A stretch of 64,000 bases of DNA from NCBI RefSeq assembly GCF_023509035.1, contig NZ_CP075583.1:4588001-4652000 (forward strand), written 5' to 3'. Source of the DNA: Janthinobacterium lividum. Its GTDB lineage: Bacteria > Pseudomonadota > Gammaproteobacteria > Burkholderiales > Burkholderiaceae_D. A program made the translations under genes and the position numbers. Positions 1 to 8,745 of the stretch are shown one piece after another. Each line of letters opens with the position of its first letter. Position 1 is the first letter of the stretch. The notes beneath the pieces were generated by a model. That model was not told the origin of the DNA. It worked only from the letters and a program-made list of their open reading frames with translations, and did no database searches.

Positions 1-932
1 CCACCCTGATTGACCAGCGCCTGCCCGTTGGCAGCATTCGCCGTGATGGCCAGCAAGCCATTCGTCGACACGATCGCCTTGCTGGTCGTCACATTGCCCG
101 TCAAGGCCGTCAAGCCGATGTTGACGGCACTGATCTGGCTGCCGGACACGTCGACCGATGCGCCCGTCAATTGCAGCTGGCCAGCCGCCATGTTCTGGCC
201 GCCAGCCTGCAAGACACCGCCCGTTTTCACCGTCAGATCGCCAGCCGAGGCAAAGCTGCCACCGGCGCGCATGCCTGCCGCCAGCAATCCATTACCGCTG
301 AGCTGTCCTGCCGTGATCGTCGTATTGCCCAGGGCAGCCAGCGAGCCTGTATTGCTCAGCAAGCCACCAATATCCAGGGTCTGGTCGCGCCCCGCATACA
401 GCACGCCAGCGTTGAGCACGTCGCCGACGACCTTGGCCGTGATATCCGTGCCCGCGCTGAGCGTGCCCTGCGCATTACGCAAACCGGCCGCATCCAGGCT
501 CAATGCGCCAGTGCCTGCCTGCAACAAGCCGCGCGTATTGTCGATGGCGCCGCCCAGGTGCAAATCGGTCGCCGCCGCGATCACGCCGTCGGTATTGACG
601 AGCGCGCCAGTGCTGACGATGTCGGCGGACGTTGCCGAGGTGATCTTGCCCTTGGTATTGTCCAGGCTGCCGGTCTGCACCGACAACACGCCATTGCCGG
701 CGATTTCACCACTCGTATTGTCGAGCTCGCCTGTGACGGCGACCGTCATGCCGCCCGCGCCCGTCTGCAGCAAATGGCCGCCCCGGTTGCTCAGGCTGTC
801 AGCCTGCACGCTCATGGACCGGCCCGTGGTGGTGGCGTTGGCATGCTCAAACAGACCGGCCTTGAGATCGACGGCGCCATTGCCGATGATGCTGCCGCCG
901 GCGCCCTGCAAGTTGGCCGCCGTGATGGCCAT
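1..932 (-). CDS. 3' continuation of the TpsA/CdiA-type exoprotein, out of frame with its 5' part and cut by the window edge
   Basis: The minus strand stays open from about 932 to base 3 in a different frame from the upstream part. I walked every codon in this stretch and found no stop. The translation carries on the same haemagglutinin-type repeats, for example NRGGHLLQTG, LDNTSGEIAGNG and, at the very edge, LLAITANA. It therefore belongs to the same gene as the reading frame that starts at 6091. The two parts are separated by what looks like 2 extra bases (or one missing) around 931-936. Aligning this site with the parallel repeats at about 2065, 3215 and 4385 shows the normal form GTLAI where this copy reads GTPWPS. 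The C-terminus, where a toxin domain or adhesin tip would lie, is outside the window, so its function cannot be called. Confidence 0.8.
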   Translation of the reverse strand, partial: MAITAANLQGAGGSIIGNGAVDLKAGLFEHANATTTGRSMSVQADSLSNRGGHLLQTGAGGMTVAVTGELDNTSGEIAGNGVLSVQTGSLDNTKGKITSATSADIVSTGALVNTDGVIAAATDLHLGGAIDNTRGLLQAGTGALSLDAAGLRNAQGTLSAGTDITAKVVGDVLNAGVLYAGRDQTLDIGGLLSNTGSLAALGNTTITAGQLSGNGLLAAGMRAGGSFASAGDLTVKTGGVLQAGGQNMAAGQLQLTGASVDVSGSQISAVNIGLTALTGNVTTSKAIVSTNGLLAITANAANGQALVNQG

Positions 933-3900
933 GGGGTGCCGCTGCCCGCATGTTCAATCTTGCCGCCCGCATTCGTCAAAGTGGCCGCGCCCAGAGTCAG
1001 GTGATTGCTATTGACGGCGATGCGCCCGGCGCTGTTGTCCAGCTTGCCCGTCTGGATGACGGTGTCGCCCGTGCCCGTCTGTATCAATGTGCCCTTGGTA
1101 TTGTCCAGGTTGCCCACATGCAGATCAAGTTGGCCGGCGCTGAGTTGCCCTTCCGTATTGCGCAAGATATCTTGCGCATGGATCGTCAAGGCACCGATCG
1201 TGCTGACCACGGCTTTCTGTGTGCTGATGTCGCCCTGTGCTGCCGTCAGGTCAATGCTGGTCGCACTGGTCTGGCTGCCGGAGAGGTCCACATTGGCACC
1301 GGTGAGATTGGCGCTGCCCGCTGCCAAGTTCTGCCCGTGCGCGGCCAGGGCTTGCGCGGTACTGATCGTCAAGTCGCCTACCGTGCCCAGCTTGCCATCG
1401 GCTTGCATGCCCGCGCCGATCAAGCTGCTTGCGCCGCTGTCGAGGCTGTTGGCTGTCAGGCTGGTGTTGCCCTGTGCCGCGATCACGCCTGTGTTCACGA
1501 TGGCGCCGCTGGCGTTCAGGGTTTGATTTCCGGCCGCGTACAGGCTGCCGGTATTATTCAGACTGGTCAGCGTGGCATTCAGGTTGGCGCCGGCAAACAC
1601 GCTGCCGGCAGTGTTGTTCAGCTTGCCAACCTTCAAGGTCGCCTCGCCAGCGACAGCCTGCAATTGCCCTTTGGTATTGTCGATGTCGCCACCGGTCAAT
1701 GCCAGATGACGGCCAGCCGCGACCGTGCCATCCGTGTTATCCAGGCTGCCGATATTCAACTCGGCATCCTGCGCCGCCACGATGCGGCCTGTATTGTTCA
1801 GCAAGGTAGCTGCTTTGACCAGCGCATCGCCATTGCCTTCGATCTTGCCGCCCGTATTGTCCAGCTGCCCGGTGGCAGTCACCAACATCACGCCCGCACC
1901 CGTCTGCGCCAGGCTGCCGGCGCGGTTGTCCAGGCTGCCGGCATTAATGGTCAGTTGCTTAGCGACTGTGATGGCATTGCGGTGGTCGAAGGCCGCCGCC
2001 GTGATGTCAAGTTTGCCGTTGCCCGTGATCTTGCCGAACTGGTTGTTGAACTGGCCCGCATTGATGGCGAGGATACCGGCACCGGCGTGCTCCAGCTTGC
2101 CGTTGATGTTGGTCAACAGCGTCGCGTTCAGGGCCAGGTTGGCGCTGTTGACGGCGATGCGGCCAGCCGTGTTGTCCAGCTTGCCCGTGGTGATGACGGT
2201 ATCGCCTGTGCCCGTCTGCACGATGTCGCCGCTGGCGTTGTCCAGATTCGCCACGCTCAGCTGCAACTGACCTGCCACCAGCTGGCCCTGGCTATTCACC
2301 AGCGACTGGGCGTTGTTTGCATTGGCCGTGATGGCCAGCACGTTGCTGGCGGAAATCACTGCCTTGTTCGTCAGCACATCACCGCTGCGCGCGGTAATGT
2401 CGATGTTTGCCGCAGCTGTCTGGCTGCCCGACAGATTCACGCTGGCGCCCGTCAGGACGGCACTGCCCGCCGCAAGGTTCTGTCCACTCGCTTGCAGCAC
2501 GCCATCGGCGTTGACGGTCAGATTACCTGCCGTACCCAGACTGCCATCAGCTTTCACACCGGCACCCAGCAAGCCGCTGCTGGTGACGTCGCCAGCGGAG
2601 ATCGTGGTGTGATTGGCGGCGGCGATGGAAGCCGTGTTGTTCAGCACACCGCCCACGGTCAACTGCTGGTCACGTCCCGCATACAGCAGGCCTGAGTTAT
2701 TCAGATCCCCGCCGACCTTGGCCGCCAGGTCCGTGCCCGCGCTCAGCGTGCCCTGCTGGTTCAGCAGGCTGGCCACATCCAGCGTCAAGGCGCCGGTGCC
2801 CGCTTGCAAGACACCACGCGTATTGTCCAGCGCGGCACCGCCGACCTGCAGGTCGGTGGTCGCCGCCAGCACGCCATCGGTATTATTCACAGCGCCCTTG
2901 CTGGCGACAGATGCCGCAGCCGCGGACGTGATGCGGCCCTTGCTGTTGTCGAGCACGCCGGCCCGCACCTGCACGCCGCCATTGCCGCCGATCTCGCCGC
3001 CGCTGTTATCGAGCTGCCCTGTCGTGGCTACCGTCATCGCCGCATTGCCCGTCTGCAGCACATGGCCGCCACGATTGCTCAGGCTATCGGCCTGCAGCGT
3101 CACTTGCTGCCCCACCGTGCTGGCCTGGTCATGCCGCATGACGCCCGCGTCGATGCGCACCAAGCCATTGCCGATGATGCTGCCGCGCTCGCCATCAAGC
3201 GTTGCCGCGTGGAGCGCCAGCGTGCCGTTGCCCGCATGTTCGAGCTTGCCATCCGTATTCATCAGCTTGCCGGCATCCAGGGTCGCATTCGCGCTGTTGA
3301 CGGCGATGCGGCCCCTGGTGTTGTCCAATATGCCTGCCGGCGTGCTCAACACGATGCGCGTATCGCCGGCGCCCGTCTGCACCACGGTGCCGCGGCGGTT
3401 GTCCAGGTTACTCAGTTGCAAGTCAAGCTGGCCCGCGCTCAGTTGCCCCAGTTCATTGACCAGGGTCTGGCCCGCATGTGCTCCCGCCGTCACCGCCAGG
3501 GTACCCGCCGTCGTCACCAGTGCCTGACGCGTCAGCACATCGCCCTGTGTCGCCGTCAATGCGATGTTCGCCGCGCCCGTCTGGCTACCTGTCAGGTCCA
3601 GCGCCGCGCCGTTCAGGGCCAGCTGGCCCGCCGCCAGGTTTTGTCCTTTGGTCAGCAGTCCCTGTGCCGTCGTTACGCGCAAATCGCCCGTCGCCAGCAA
3701 GCCGCCATCGGCCTTCACGCCCGCGCCCAGCAGGCTCGATGCCGAACTGTCCAGGCTAGCCGCCTGGATGGTCGTATGGCCCTGCGCCGCGATCACGCCC
3801 GTGTTCACAATGGCGCCCGTCGCCTTGAGCGTTTGATGCGCGCCTGCGTACACGCTGCCGCTGTTGTCGACCTTGTCGGCCGCAATCGCCAGGTCGCCCG

Positions 3901-6091
3901 CCGCAAACACGCTGCCGGCCGTATTCTGCAAATTGCCGATAGCCAGGCTGGCCGCACCGGATACCGCCTGGATCTGGCCGCGCACGTTGTTCACGTCGCC
4001 AGCATTCAAGGTCAAGGAAAGGCCAGCAGCCAACACACCGCTCGTGTTGTTCAGGCCCCCGGCCACGTTCATGTTGACGGCCTGCGCTGCGGCAATGCGG
4101 CCATGCTCGCTCAGCACACTGGCCGCCGACAGGTCAAGGCTGCCGTTGGTTTCCAGCCTGCCGCCGCTATTATCCAGACCCCGAGCAACATGCACCGTTG
4201 TTTGCTCGGTTCCCGTTTGAATGAGGCTGCCACCGCGGTTATCCAGCGTACCAGCTTGCACAGTCAGATGCCTGGCCAGCGTTGTCGCCTCGCGGTGGTC
4301 CACTGCGTCAGCCGCCAGCGCAAGGCCGCCATTGCCGGTTATCTGTCCGCGCTGGTTTGCCAGCGAGGCGGCATGGATAGCGAGGGTACCCGTGCCCGCA
4401 TGTTCGATCTTGCCGTCTGTATTGACCAGCGCCGCCACATCCACAGTCAGGTTGTGGCTATTGGTGGCAATCCGTCCAGCACTATTATCGAGTTGACCAG
4501 GCAGACGAAGCGCAAGGTCGCCTTCGCCAAGTTGCAAAATCTGGCCGCCCACATTCGATATGTCATGCGCAGCAATACTTACCTCTCTGCCCGTTGCCTG
4601 CGCGCCATCGGTACGCAATAAACGTGTGGTCTGCAGCGCCAGCGTGTCGCGCGCGGCCAGCGCGGCGTGGCGGGCATCCAGGTCTCCCTGGCTTGCCATG
4701 GCAGAAAGCTGCCTGGCGGACAGGTTAGCCCCGGCGAGATCGACTGCGGTTCCCGCAATCCGCACCGTATCGCCTGCGGCGCCGATACCATGGATACCTG
4801 CACCAGCATTTGCCTCGACGGTCAAATCGCCCGTTGCACGAAGCATATTGTCAGCATTCAGGCCAGCAGCCAGGACCGCACCGGCGGCTGAATCAACACG
4901 GCCGCCCCCATACAGCACAGTATTGCCAGCAGCAGCGATTAAGCCGCTGTTGCTGATATCGCCGCCGCTTGAAATGCCGGTATCGCCTGCAGCATAAATC
5001 GTGCCGGCATTTTGCAGATTCCCCGCTGCGCGGGCCTGTACCTGGCCGCCTTCAGCACCAGACTGAATATATCCACTGTTGCTGATCCAACCATCCGAAT
5101 GCAGCACCACATTACCCACCGATGCGGCCACGGTTCCGGCGTTACGCGTCCCGATACCAGCCTCGGTGCCTATCAGTGTAATTTTTCCAGCATACATGCC
5201 GCCCAACTGGGCGACATCCAGTGCAAACGCAGGCGTCGCGCCATCGCCGGATGCTGCAGCCTCGACCGCATGATTTGCATCCATCCGGTTCGCGCCCGTG
5301 ACGACCCGCAGATCGTTGGCCCATATGCCAGCATTCACTTGCACCGCCCGCGCCAGAATGGCCGTGTAATCGCTTTGTGACGTGTCCAGCCCCCTGCCGC
5401 TGACGGTGACCACGCCCCGCTGCACCACATAGCCGTCAAGATTGCCGCCATTGACGATGGGAGAACCAGTCGTCAACGTCACGCGGCTGGCGTTAATAAA
5501 GCCGCCGCCATCCACCGCTACCCCGGAAGGATTGGCGATGATGACCTCTGCGCGTTGCCCTGCCACCTCGACATAACCACGCAACTGGCTCGGATTGGCA
5601 GAGTTGACTTCGTTCAGGATGACGCGCGCGCTGCCACCGGCAAGCCATGGATTACCTTGTATCCAGCCACCGGTCTGGGTTTGCGTATTGCCACGGCTGT
5701 TATTCAGGATGACGCCATTGCTCTGCACGTCGAACTGGCTATACGTATTGCGCGACACGCCTGCCCCGCTGGGCGTCTGGATATTCACTTGCGGCATGCC
5801 ATTTGCTGTCTGCAGCACGGTCGGACGCTGGCCTCCCGGGGCATTGCGATCCGCCACGACCTGACCATGCGCCGCACCGGTCACAAAAAGCAGCATACCC
5901 AATGCACTGAACACCGCAAGGCAGGCCGGCCGCAACGTCGCCAGCGTCAATTCCGCGCCACCTCCTCCTGCACCGTCGTTCATGACACTTTCGCCGCCAG
6001 GAGCTTTGCCTTGCGACGTGGCATTCTCGCCCACCACCATCAATTGGCCACGGCGTTGATTGAATATGATGCGGTACAGGTGCTTATTCAT
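812..6091 (-). CDS. Filamentous haemagglutinin / CdiA-type two-partner secretion exoprotein (TpsA), 5' part
   Basis: Giant secreted protein exported through the neighbouring TpsB pore. The start chosen is the ATG at 6091, because the extended signal-peptide region of this family begins there (MNKHLYRIIFNQRRGQLMVV). An in-frame ATG 10 codons upstream is less likely. A hydrophobic signal segment ends near AAHGQVVAD. A TPS secretion domain follows with the family pattern NPSGVAVDGGGFIN at about residue 190. The rest is degenerate beta-helix repeats (LDNxxGxIxxxG, NTDGxLAA, NTGVIAAQG) arranged in super-modules of about 1.15 kb: equivalent sites lie near 4460, 3295, 2149 and 1008. The true frame is lost after about residue 1719 (near base 934), and the last 40 residues of this ORF to its stop at 812 are spurious. 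The family includes adhesins and contact-dependent inhibition effectors; which one this is depends on the missing C-terminus. Confidence 0.88.
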   Translation of the reverse strand: MNKHLYRIIFNQRRGQLMVVGENATSQGKAPGGESVMNDGAGGGGAELTLATLRPACLAVFSALGMLLFVTGAAHGQVVADRNAPGGQRPTVLQTANGMPQVNIQTPSGAGVSRNTYSQFDVQSNGVILNNSRGNTQTQTGGWIQGNPWLAGGSARVILNEVNSANPSQLRGYVEVAGQRAEVIIANPSGVAVDGGGFINASRVTLTTGSPIVNGGNLDGYVVQRGVVTVSGRGLDTSQSDYTAILARAVQVNAGIWANDLRVVTGANRMDANHAVEAAASGDGATPAFALDVAQLGGMYAGKITLIGTEAGIGTRNAGTVAASVGNVVLHSDGWISNSGYIQSGAEGGQVQARAAGNLQNAGTIYAAGDTGISSGGDISNSGLIAAAGNTVLYGGGRVDSAAGAVLAAGLNADNMLRATGDLTVEANAGAGIHGIGAAGDTVRIAGTAVDLAGANLSARQLSAMASQGDLDARHAALAARDTLALQTTRLLRTDGAQATGREVSIAAHDISNVGGQILQLGEGDLALRLPGQLDNSAGRIATNSHNLTVDVAALVNTDGKIEHAGTGTLAIHAASLANQRGQITGNGGLALAADAVDHREATTLARHLTVQAGTLDNRGGSLIQTGTEQTTVHVARGLDNSGGRLETNGSLDLSAASVLSEHGRIAAAQAVNMNVAGGLNNTSGVLAAGLSLTLNAGDVNNVRGQIQAVSGAASLAIGNLQNTAGSVFAAGDLAIAADKVDNSGSVYAGAHQTLKATGAIVNTGVIAAQGHTTIQAASLDSSASSLLGAGVKADGGLLATGDLRVTTAQGLLTKGQNLAAGQLALNGAALDLTGSQTGAANIALTATQGDVLTRQALVTTAGTLAVTAGAHAGQTLVNELGQLSAGQLDLQLSNLDNRRGTVVQTGAGDTRIVLSTPAGILDNTRGRIAVNSANATLDAGKLMNTDGKLEHAGNGTLALHAATLDGERGSIIGNGLVRIDAGVMRHDQASTVGQQVTLQADSLSNRGGHVLQTGNAAMTVATTGQLDNSGGEIGGNGGVQVRAGVLDNSKGRITSAAAASVASKGAVNNTDGVLAATTDLQVGGAALDNTRGVLQAGTGALTLDVASLLNQQGTLSAGTDLAAKVGGDLNNSGLLYAGRDQQLTVGGVLNNTASIAAANHTTISAGDVTSSGLLGAGVKADGSLGTAGNLTVNADGVLQASGQNLAAGSAVLTGASVNLSGSQTAAANIDITARSGDVLTNKAVISASNVLAITANANNAQSLVNSQGQLVAGQLQLSVANLDNASGDIVQTGTGDTVITTGKLDNTAGRIAVNSANLALNATLLTNINGKLEHAGAGILAINAGQFNNQFGKITGNGKLDITAAAFDHRNAITVAKQLTINAGSLDNRAGSLAQTGAGVMLVTATGQLDNTGGKIEGNGDALVKAATLLNNTGRIVAAQDAELNIGSLDNTDGTVAAGRHLALTGGDIDNTKGQLQAVAGEATLKVGKLNNTAGSVFAGANLNATLTSLNNTGSLYAAGNQTLNASGAIVNTGVIAAQGNTSLTANSLDSGASSLIGAGMQADGKLGTVGDLTISTAQALAAHGQNLAAGSANLTGANVDLSGSQTSATSIDLTAAQGDISTQKAVVSTIGALTIHAQDILRNTEGQLSAGQLDLHVGNLDNTKGTLIQTGTGDTVIQTGKLDNSAGRIAVNSNHLTLGAATLTNAGGKIEHAGSGTPWPSRRPTCRAPAAASSAMAPSISRPVCLSMPTPPPRAGP

Positions 6092-6149
6092 GGATTCTTC
6101 TCGTTTGAGAACACCTAACAAAACTTGCTGCGCTAGGTGTTATAAATAT

Positions 6150-6698
6150 TTAAATGGATGTCGTTTTGGCGTAATCGGCATGCATGGGCCTGGCGCTCCA
6201 CCAGCTGGCCGCCTGCGCCTTGGAAACCGCGCAGCCGCGTGATGTTTTTACTTGCAAACCCGTCTCGTCTCCCTTGTGATACAAAAACCGGTAGCAGGAT
6301 TCGGAAAGGCGCGTAGAGACTTCGCGTACGAACGATGCCGTGTGGCCAAATGGAGCAACCCATTCCGTAATCCACATGCGGTCGCCGCTATTCCAGTCTT
6401 CCGGGCGCATCAAGGTATGGTTGCCGTCTGCCAGATAGCGGCTTTCAGCATCGGCATCGAAATTTGCCCAGGCCAAGTAAGCCACCGGCTGCTGAACGCC
6501 ATCAAGCGACGCCGACGCCAGCATGAACTGCTGCCGTTTGATCGGATTCAATAAAGTCTGACTGAACGACGCTAGCGGCAAATCGCGATGATTCTTGGAA
6601 TGCATGCAAAGCCATGCCAGCGCGCCAAACAGTTCTGCCTCGCTGTGCCCAGGCAAGCCCAGGGCGGGGGCGATAATGTCCAAAGAAGAGGTACTCAT
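6150..6698 (-). CDS. HlyC-type toxin-activating lysine acyltransferase (CdiC-like)
   Basis: 182 aa, matching the RTX-toxin acyltransferase family: ALAWLCMHSKNHRDLPL near the N-terminus with the expected catalytic histidine (His37, aligning with HlyC His23), then PVAYLAWANFDADAESRYL, DWNSGDRMWITEW and VAPFGH. Such enzymes move a fatty acyl group from acyl-ACP to lysines of a partner toxin in the cytoplasm before export. The residue aligning with HlyC Asp92 is His119 here (APFGH rather than APFGD). The gene starts 16 bases after the tpsB stop and ends 58 bases before the tpsA start, so it is cotranscribed with a two-partner secretion pair rather than with an RTX toxin. From memory, some cdi loci are arranged cdiB-cdiC-cdiA with cdiC of this type. 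That would make the TpsA protein the likely substrate, which is inference. Confidence 0.88.
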   Translation of the reverse strand: MSTSSLDIIAPALGLPGHSEAELFGALAWLCMHSKNHRDLPLASFSQTLLNPIKRQQFMLASASLDGVQQPVAYLAWANFDADAESRYLADGNHTLMRPEDWNSGDRMWITEWVAPFGHTASFVREVSTRLSESCYRFLYHKGDETGLQVKTSRGCAVSKAQAASWWSARPMHADYAKTTSI

Positions 6699-6714
6699 GG
6701 TGTCGAATATATGG

Positions 6715-8487
6715 TTAATAGCTCGCGTTCAAATTGAAACCGGCCGTATGGCTGGCCGTGCGGAAGAGCTCCGGCTTGCGCATGGGCCAGCCGACAAAAG
6801 CGTCGTACTGCACCCCCAGCCACTGGCCGCGCAAACCGACGAAGCCGCCGGTCAGGCGCCGCGCAATCAGCCATTCGGCGGATGGTCCCGCCACTTCACC
6901 ATGGTCGAGACCGGCATACGCTTCCTGTCCGCTGCTGCCCAGCGGCACGCCGACTTCGTTGCGCAGCAGCCATCCCCGCTCGGCAGACAGGCTGCTTTCA
7001 CCGTCATAGCCGCGCACCGTGTAGCGCCCGCCGATGGCGAAGCGGTCCTGCGGCACCAGCGGCGTGCGGTTGTGCTGCATGCGCCAGCTGGCCGAATAAC
7101 GCAGCGCCTGGCCAGCCAGCATGAACGGCGCCGACAGGGCCGCATCGGCCAGCAGCAAACGCATGCGCGAAGTGCCTTCGCCAAACACTTCCTCGGGCGC
7201 GGCCAGCGCATCCATCGCGCCCGTACCGCGCCGGTATTGCAGGTTGAGGTCAAGCATGGCTTTGCCCAGGAATTCACGGTGGCCGATACCGATTTCCCAA
7301 CCTGCCATGCGGCGGCGCTGCACTTCCACTTCCGTGTCATCGATGAAGTTTTGCGCGGCGCGCTGCCAGCCGCGCAGGGAAACCGTCGTCTTGCGCGACG
7401 CATCGCGGTAGACCAAGCGCGACAGTTTGACTTCGCGATTCTGGCTGGCGCCGCTGTAGTTGTAGTCCTGGTTGATGCCGGCCACGGACTGGTGGTAATG
7501 GCTGTCGCTGACCGTGAAGGCCAGCAGCCAGTAGGCGTAGGGAATCGAATAATGCGCCACCATGCCGGCCGTGCCGCGCGGGCCGTGGTGGTCGCCGTCG
7601 ACGTTCTGGTTCAGACTCAGGTAAAACAGGTCGTTCAGGGTCAGCCAATGGTCATACGACAGGGTCACGCTGCCCTGCAGCTTGCCCGTCGAGCGCGAAC
7701 CGCCATCGTCGAGGCCCAGCGCCAGGCGAAACGGCAGACCCTGCTTCCACTGGATCTGCAGGTCGCTCTCGCCCGGCTTCGCGTTACCGCCCTCGGCCGG
7801 CATGATCTGGATATCGGCCTCGGCCGTCGGCACGCGCTTGAAGTTTTCCAGCGCCTGTTCCGTATCGCGCACATTGAGCAAGTCGCCCGGCCGCGCCGGC
7901 ACGGCATTCCACCAGGTGGCTCGGGGATTGGTGCCGGGCGCAAAGCCGATCTGGCGGATACGCCCCGGTATCAGCGTCAAGGCCAGGGTGCCACGGCTCA
8001 AATCTTGTGGTTCGGCCAGCACGCGCGTGGTGACGTAGCCGCGCGCGATGATGGCGTTTTGCAGCCGCCCCATCAGTACATTGATGGCTTGCGTGCCCAG
8101 GCAGCGGCCTAGCGGAGAGTCCGCCGCGCCCAGGTCGTCGCGCCCGGCGGCGGCCAGCGCCCACTGGAACTGCGCGGCGTCCTCTCCCCGCAGTTTGAGA
8201 TGACTAATGGTAAAGCACGGCGATTCGCCTTCAGGAAGGCGATTGGCGGAGACGGCCGCGGGCGCCTCGAGCAGGCGCACGTCGGGATTGCGCTCCTGCT
8301 GCTGGCGCAGGAGGCGCTCACGTTCTTGCTGGCGTATCAATTCTTGGCTGGCATCATCGCGCTGGCTGGTGCCAGGCGTATTGGGAAGGGGCGGCGCGAT
8401 TTCGGGACGGGTCTGCGCGGACACGGCGGCACACAGAGTGCCGCTAAACAGAAATACTCCGCACCATGGCGTCAAGCGCAGGTGCAT
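6715..8487 (-). CDS. TpsB / ShlB-FhaC-CdiB family outer-membrane transporter
   Basis: 590 aa. A signal peptide ends at AVSA/QT, followed by a charged Q/R/E-rich helix (about residues 45-70) and the PDVRL linker seen in this family. Two POTRA-type regions span roughly residues 90-240, and a beta-barrel follows. The barrel contains the conserved VRGYDGE motif (about residue 490) and ends in an aromatic residue (FNLNASY), as BAM-inserted proteins do. It would export the TpsA protein encoded two genes downstream on the same strand. Start: ATG at 8487 with AAGG seven bases upstream. A good promoter lies at 8520-8548, so this is the first gene of the tpsB-acyltransferase-tpsA operon. Confidence 0.93.
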   Translation of the reverse strand: MHLRLTPWCGVFLFSGTLCAAVSAQTRPEIAPPLPNTPGTSQRDDASQELIRQQERERLLRQQQERNPDVRLLEAPAAVSANRLPEGESPCFTISHLKLRGEDAAQFQWALAAAGRDDLGAADSPLGRCLGTQAINVLMGRLQNAIIARGYVTTRVLAEPQDLSRGTLALTLIPGRIRQIGFAPGTNPRATWWNAVPARPGDLLNVRDTEQALENFKRVPTAEADIQIMPAEGGNAKPGESDLQIQWKQGLPFRLALGLDDGGSRSTGKLQGSVTLSYDHWLTLNDLFYLSLNQNVDGDHHGPRGTAGMVAHYSIPYAYWLLAFTVSDSHYHQSVAGINQDYNYSGASQNREVKLSRLVYRDASRKTTVSLRGWQRAAQNFIDDTEVEVQRRRMAGWEIGIGHREFLGKAMLDLNLQYRRGTGAMDALAAPEEVFGEGTSRMRLLLADAALSAPFMLAGQALRYSASWRMQHNRTPLVPQDRFAIGGRYTVRGYDGESSLSAERGWLLRNEVGVPLGSSGQEAYAGLDHGEVAGPSAEWLIARRLTGGFVGLRGQWLGVQYDAFVGWPMRKPELFRTASHTAGFNLNASY

Positions 8488-8519
8488 ATGTTGCCTTAAA
8501 TAATTATTTATGTAATGAA

Positions 8520-8548
8520 ATTATAAAATAACTATTTCCATATAGCAA
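8520..8548 (-). promoter_or_regulatory. Sigma-70-type promoter of the two-partner secretion operon
   Basis: On the minus strand TTGCTA (8548-8543) and TATAAT (8525-8520) are separated by exactly 17 bases, about 33 bases before the tpsB start codon. The surrounding 8500-8620 is markedly AT-rich compared with its neighbours, a typical target for H-NS-type silencing (inference). Confidence 0.6.
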
Positions 8549-8675
8549 CTATATTTATTTCTTGAGAACTTTACCGCTTTAGTAACTATCTCTTAACTAT
8601 CGAATTACCACTAGTAAAAAACTGCGCCTCCTTGTGGCAGCAGAACAGGCAATGGGAGCAGGCACCGATGGCATA

Positions 8676-8702
8676 AAAAAAGCCCTGTAAAAACAGGGCT
8701 TT
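8676..8702 (-). terminator. Rho-independent terminator after guaA
   Basis: Stem AAAGCCCTG (8679-8687) pairs with CAGGGCTTT (8694-8702). Read on the minus strand it is followed by a T run. It lies about 45 bases past the guaA stop. Confidence 0.85.
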
Positions 8703-8745
8703 GGCTTACTCAGTCATTCCGAGATGCAAGGTTTCCACAGGAAAC

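Noticed and set aside
2804..4621. Long plus-strand ORF (605 codons) and several others opposite tpsA
   Set aside because: They are antisense shadows of the repetitive GC-rich tpsA gene; the proteins show repeated His/Arg/Gln patterns and no domain.
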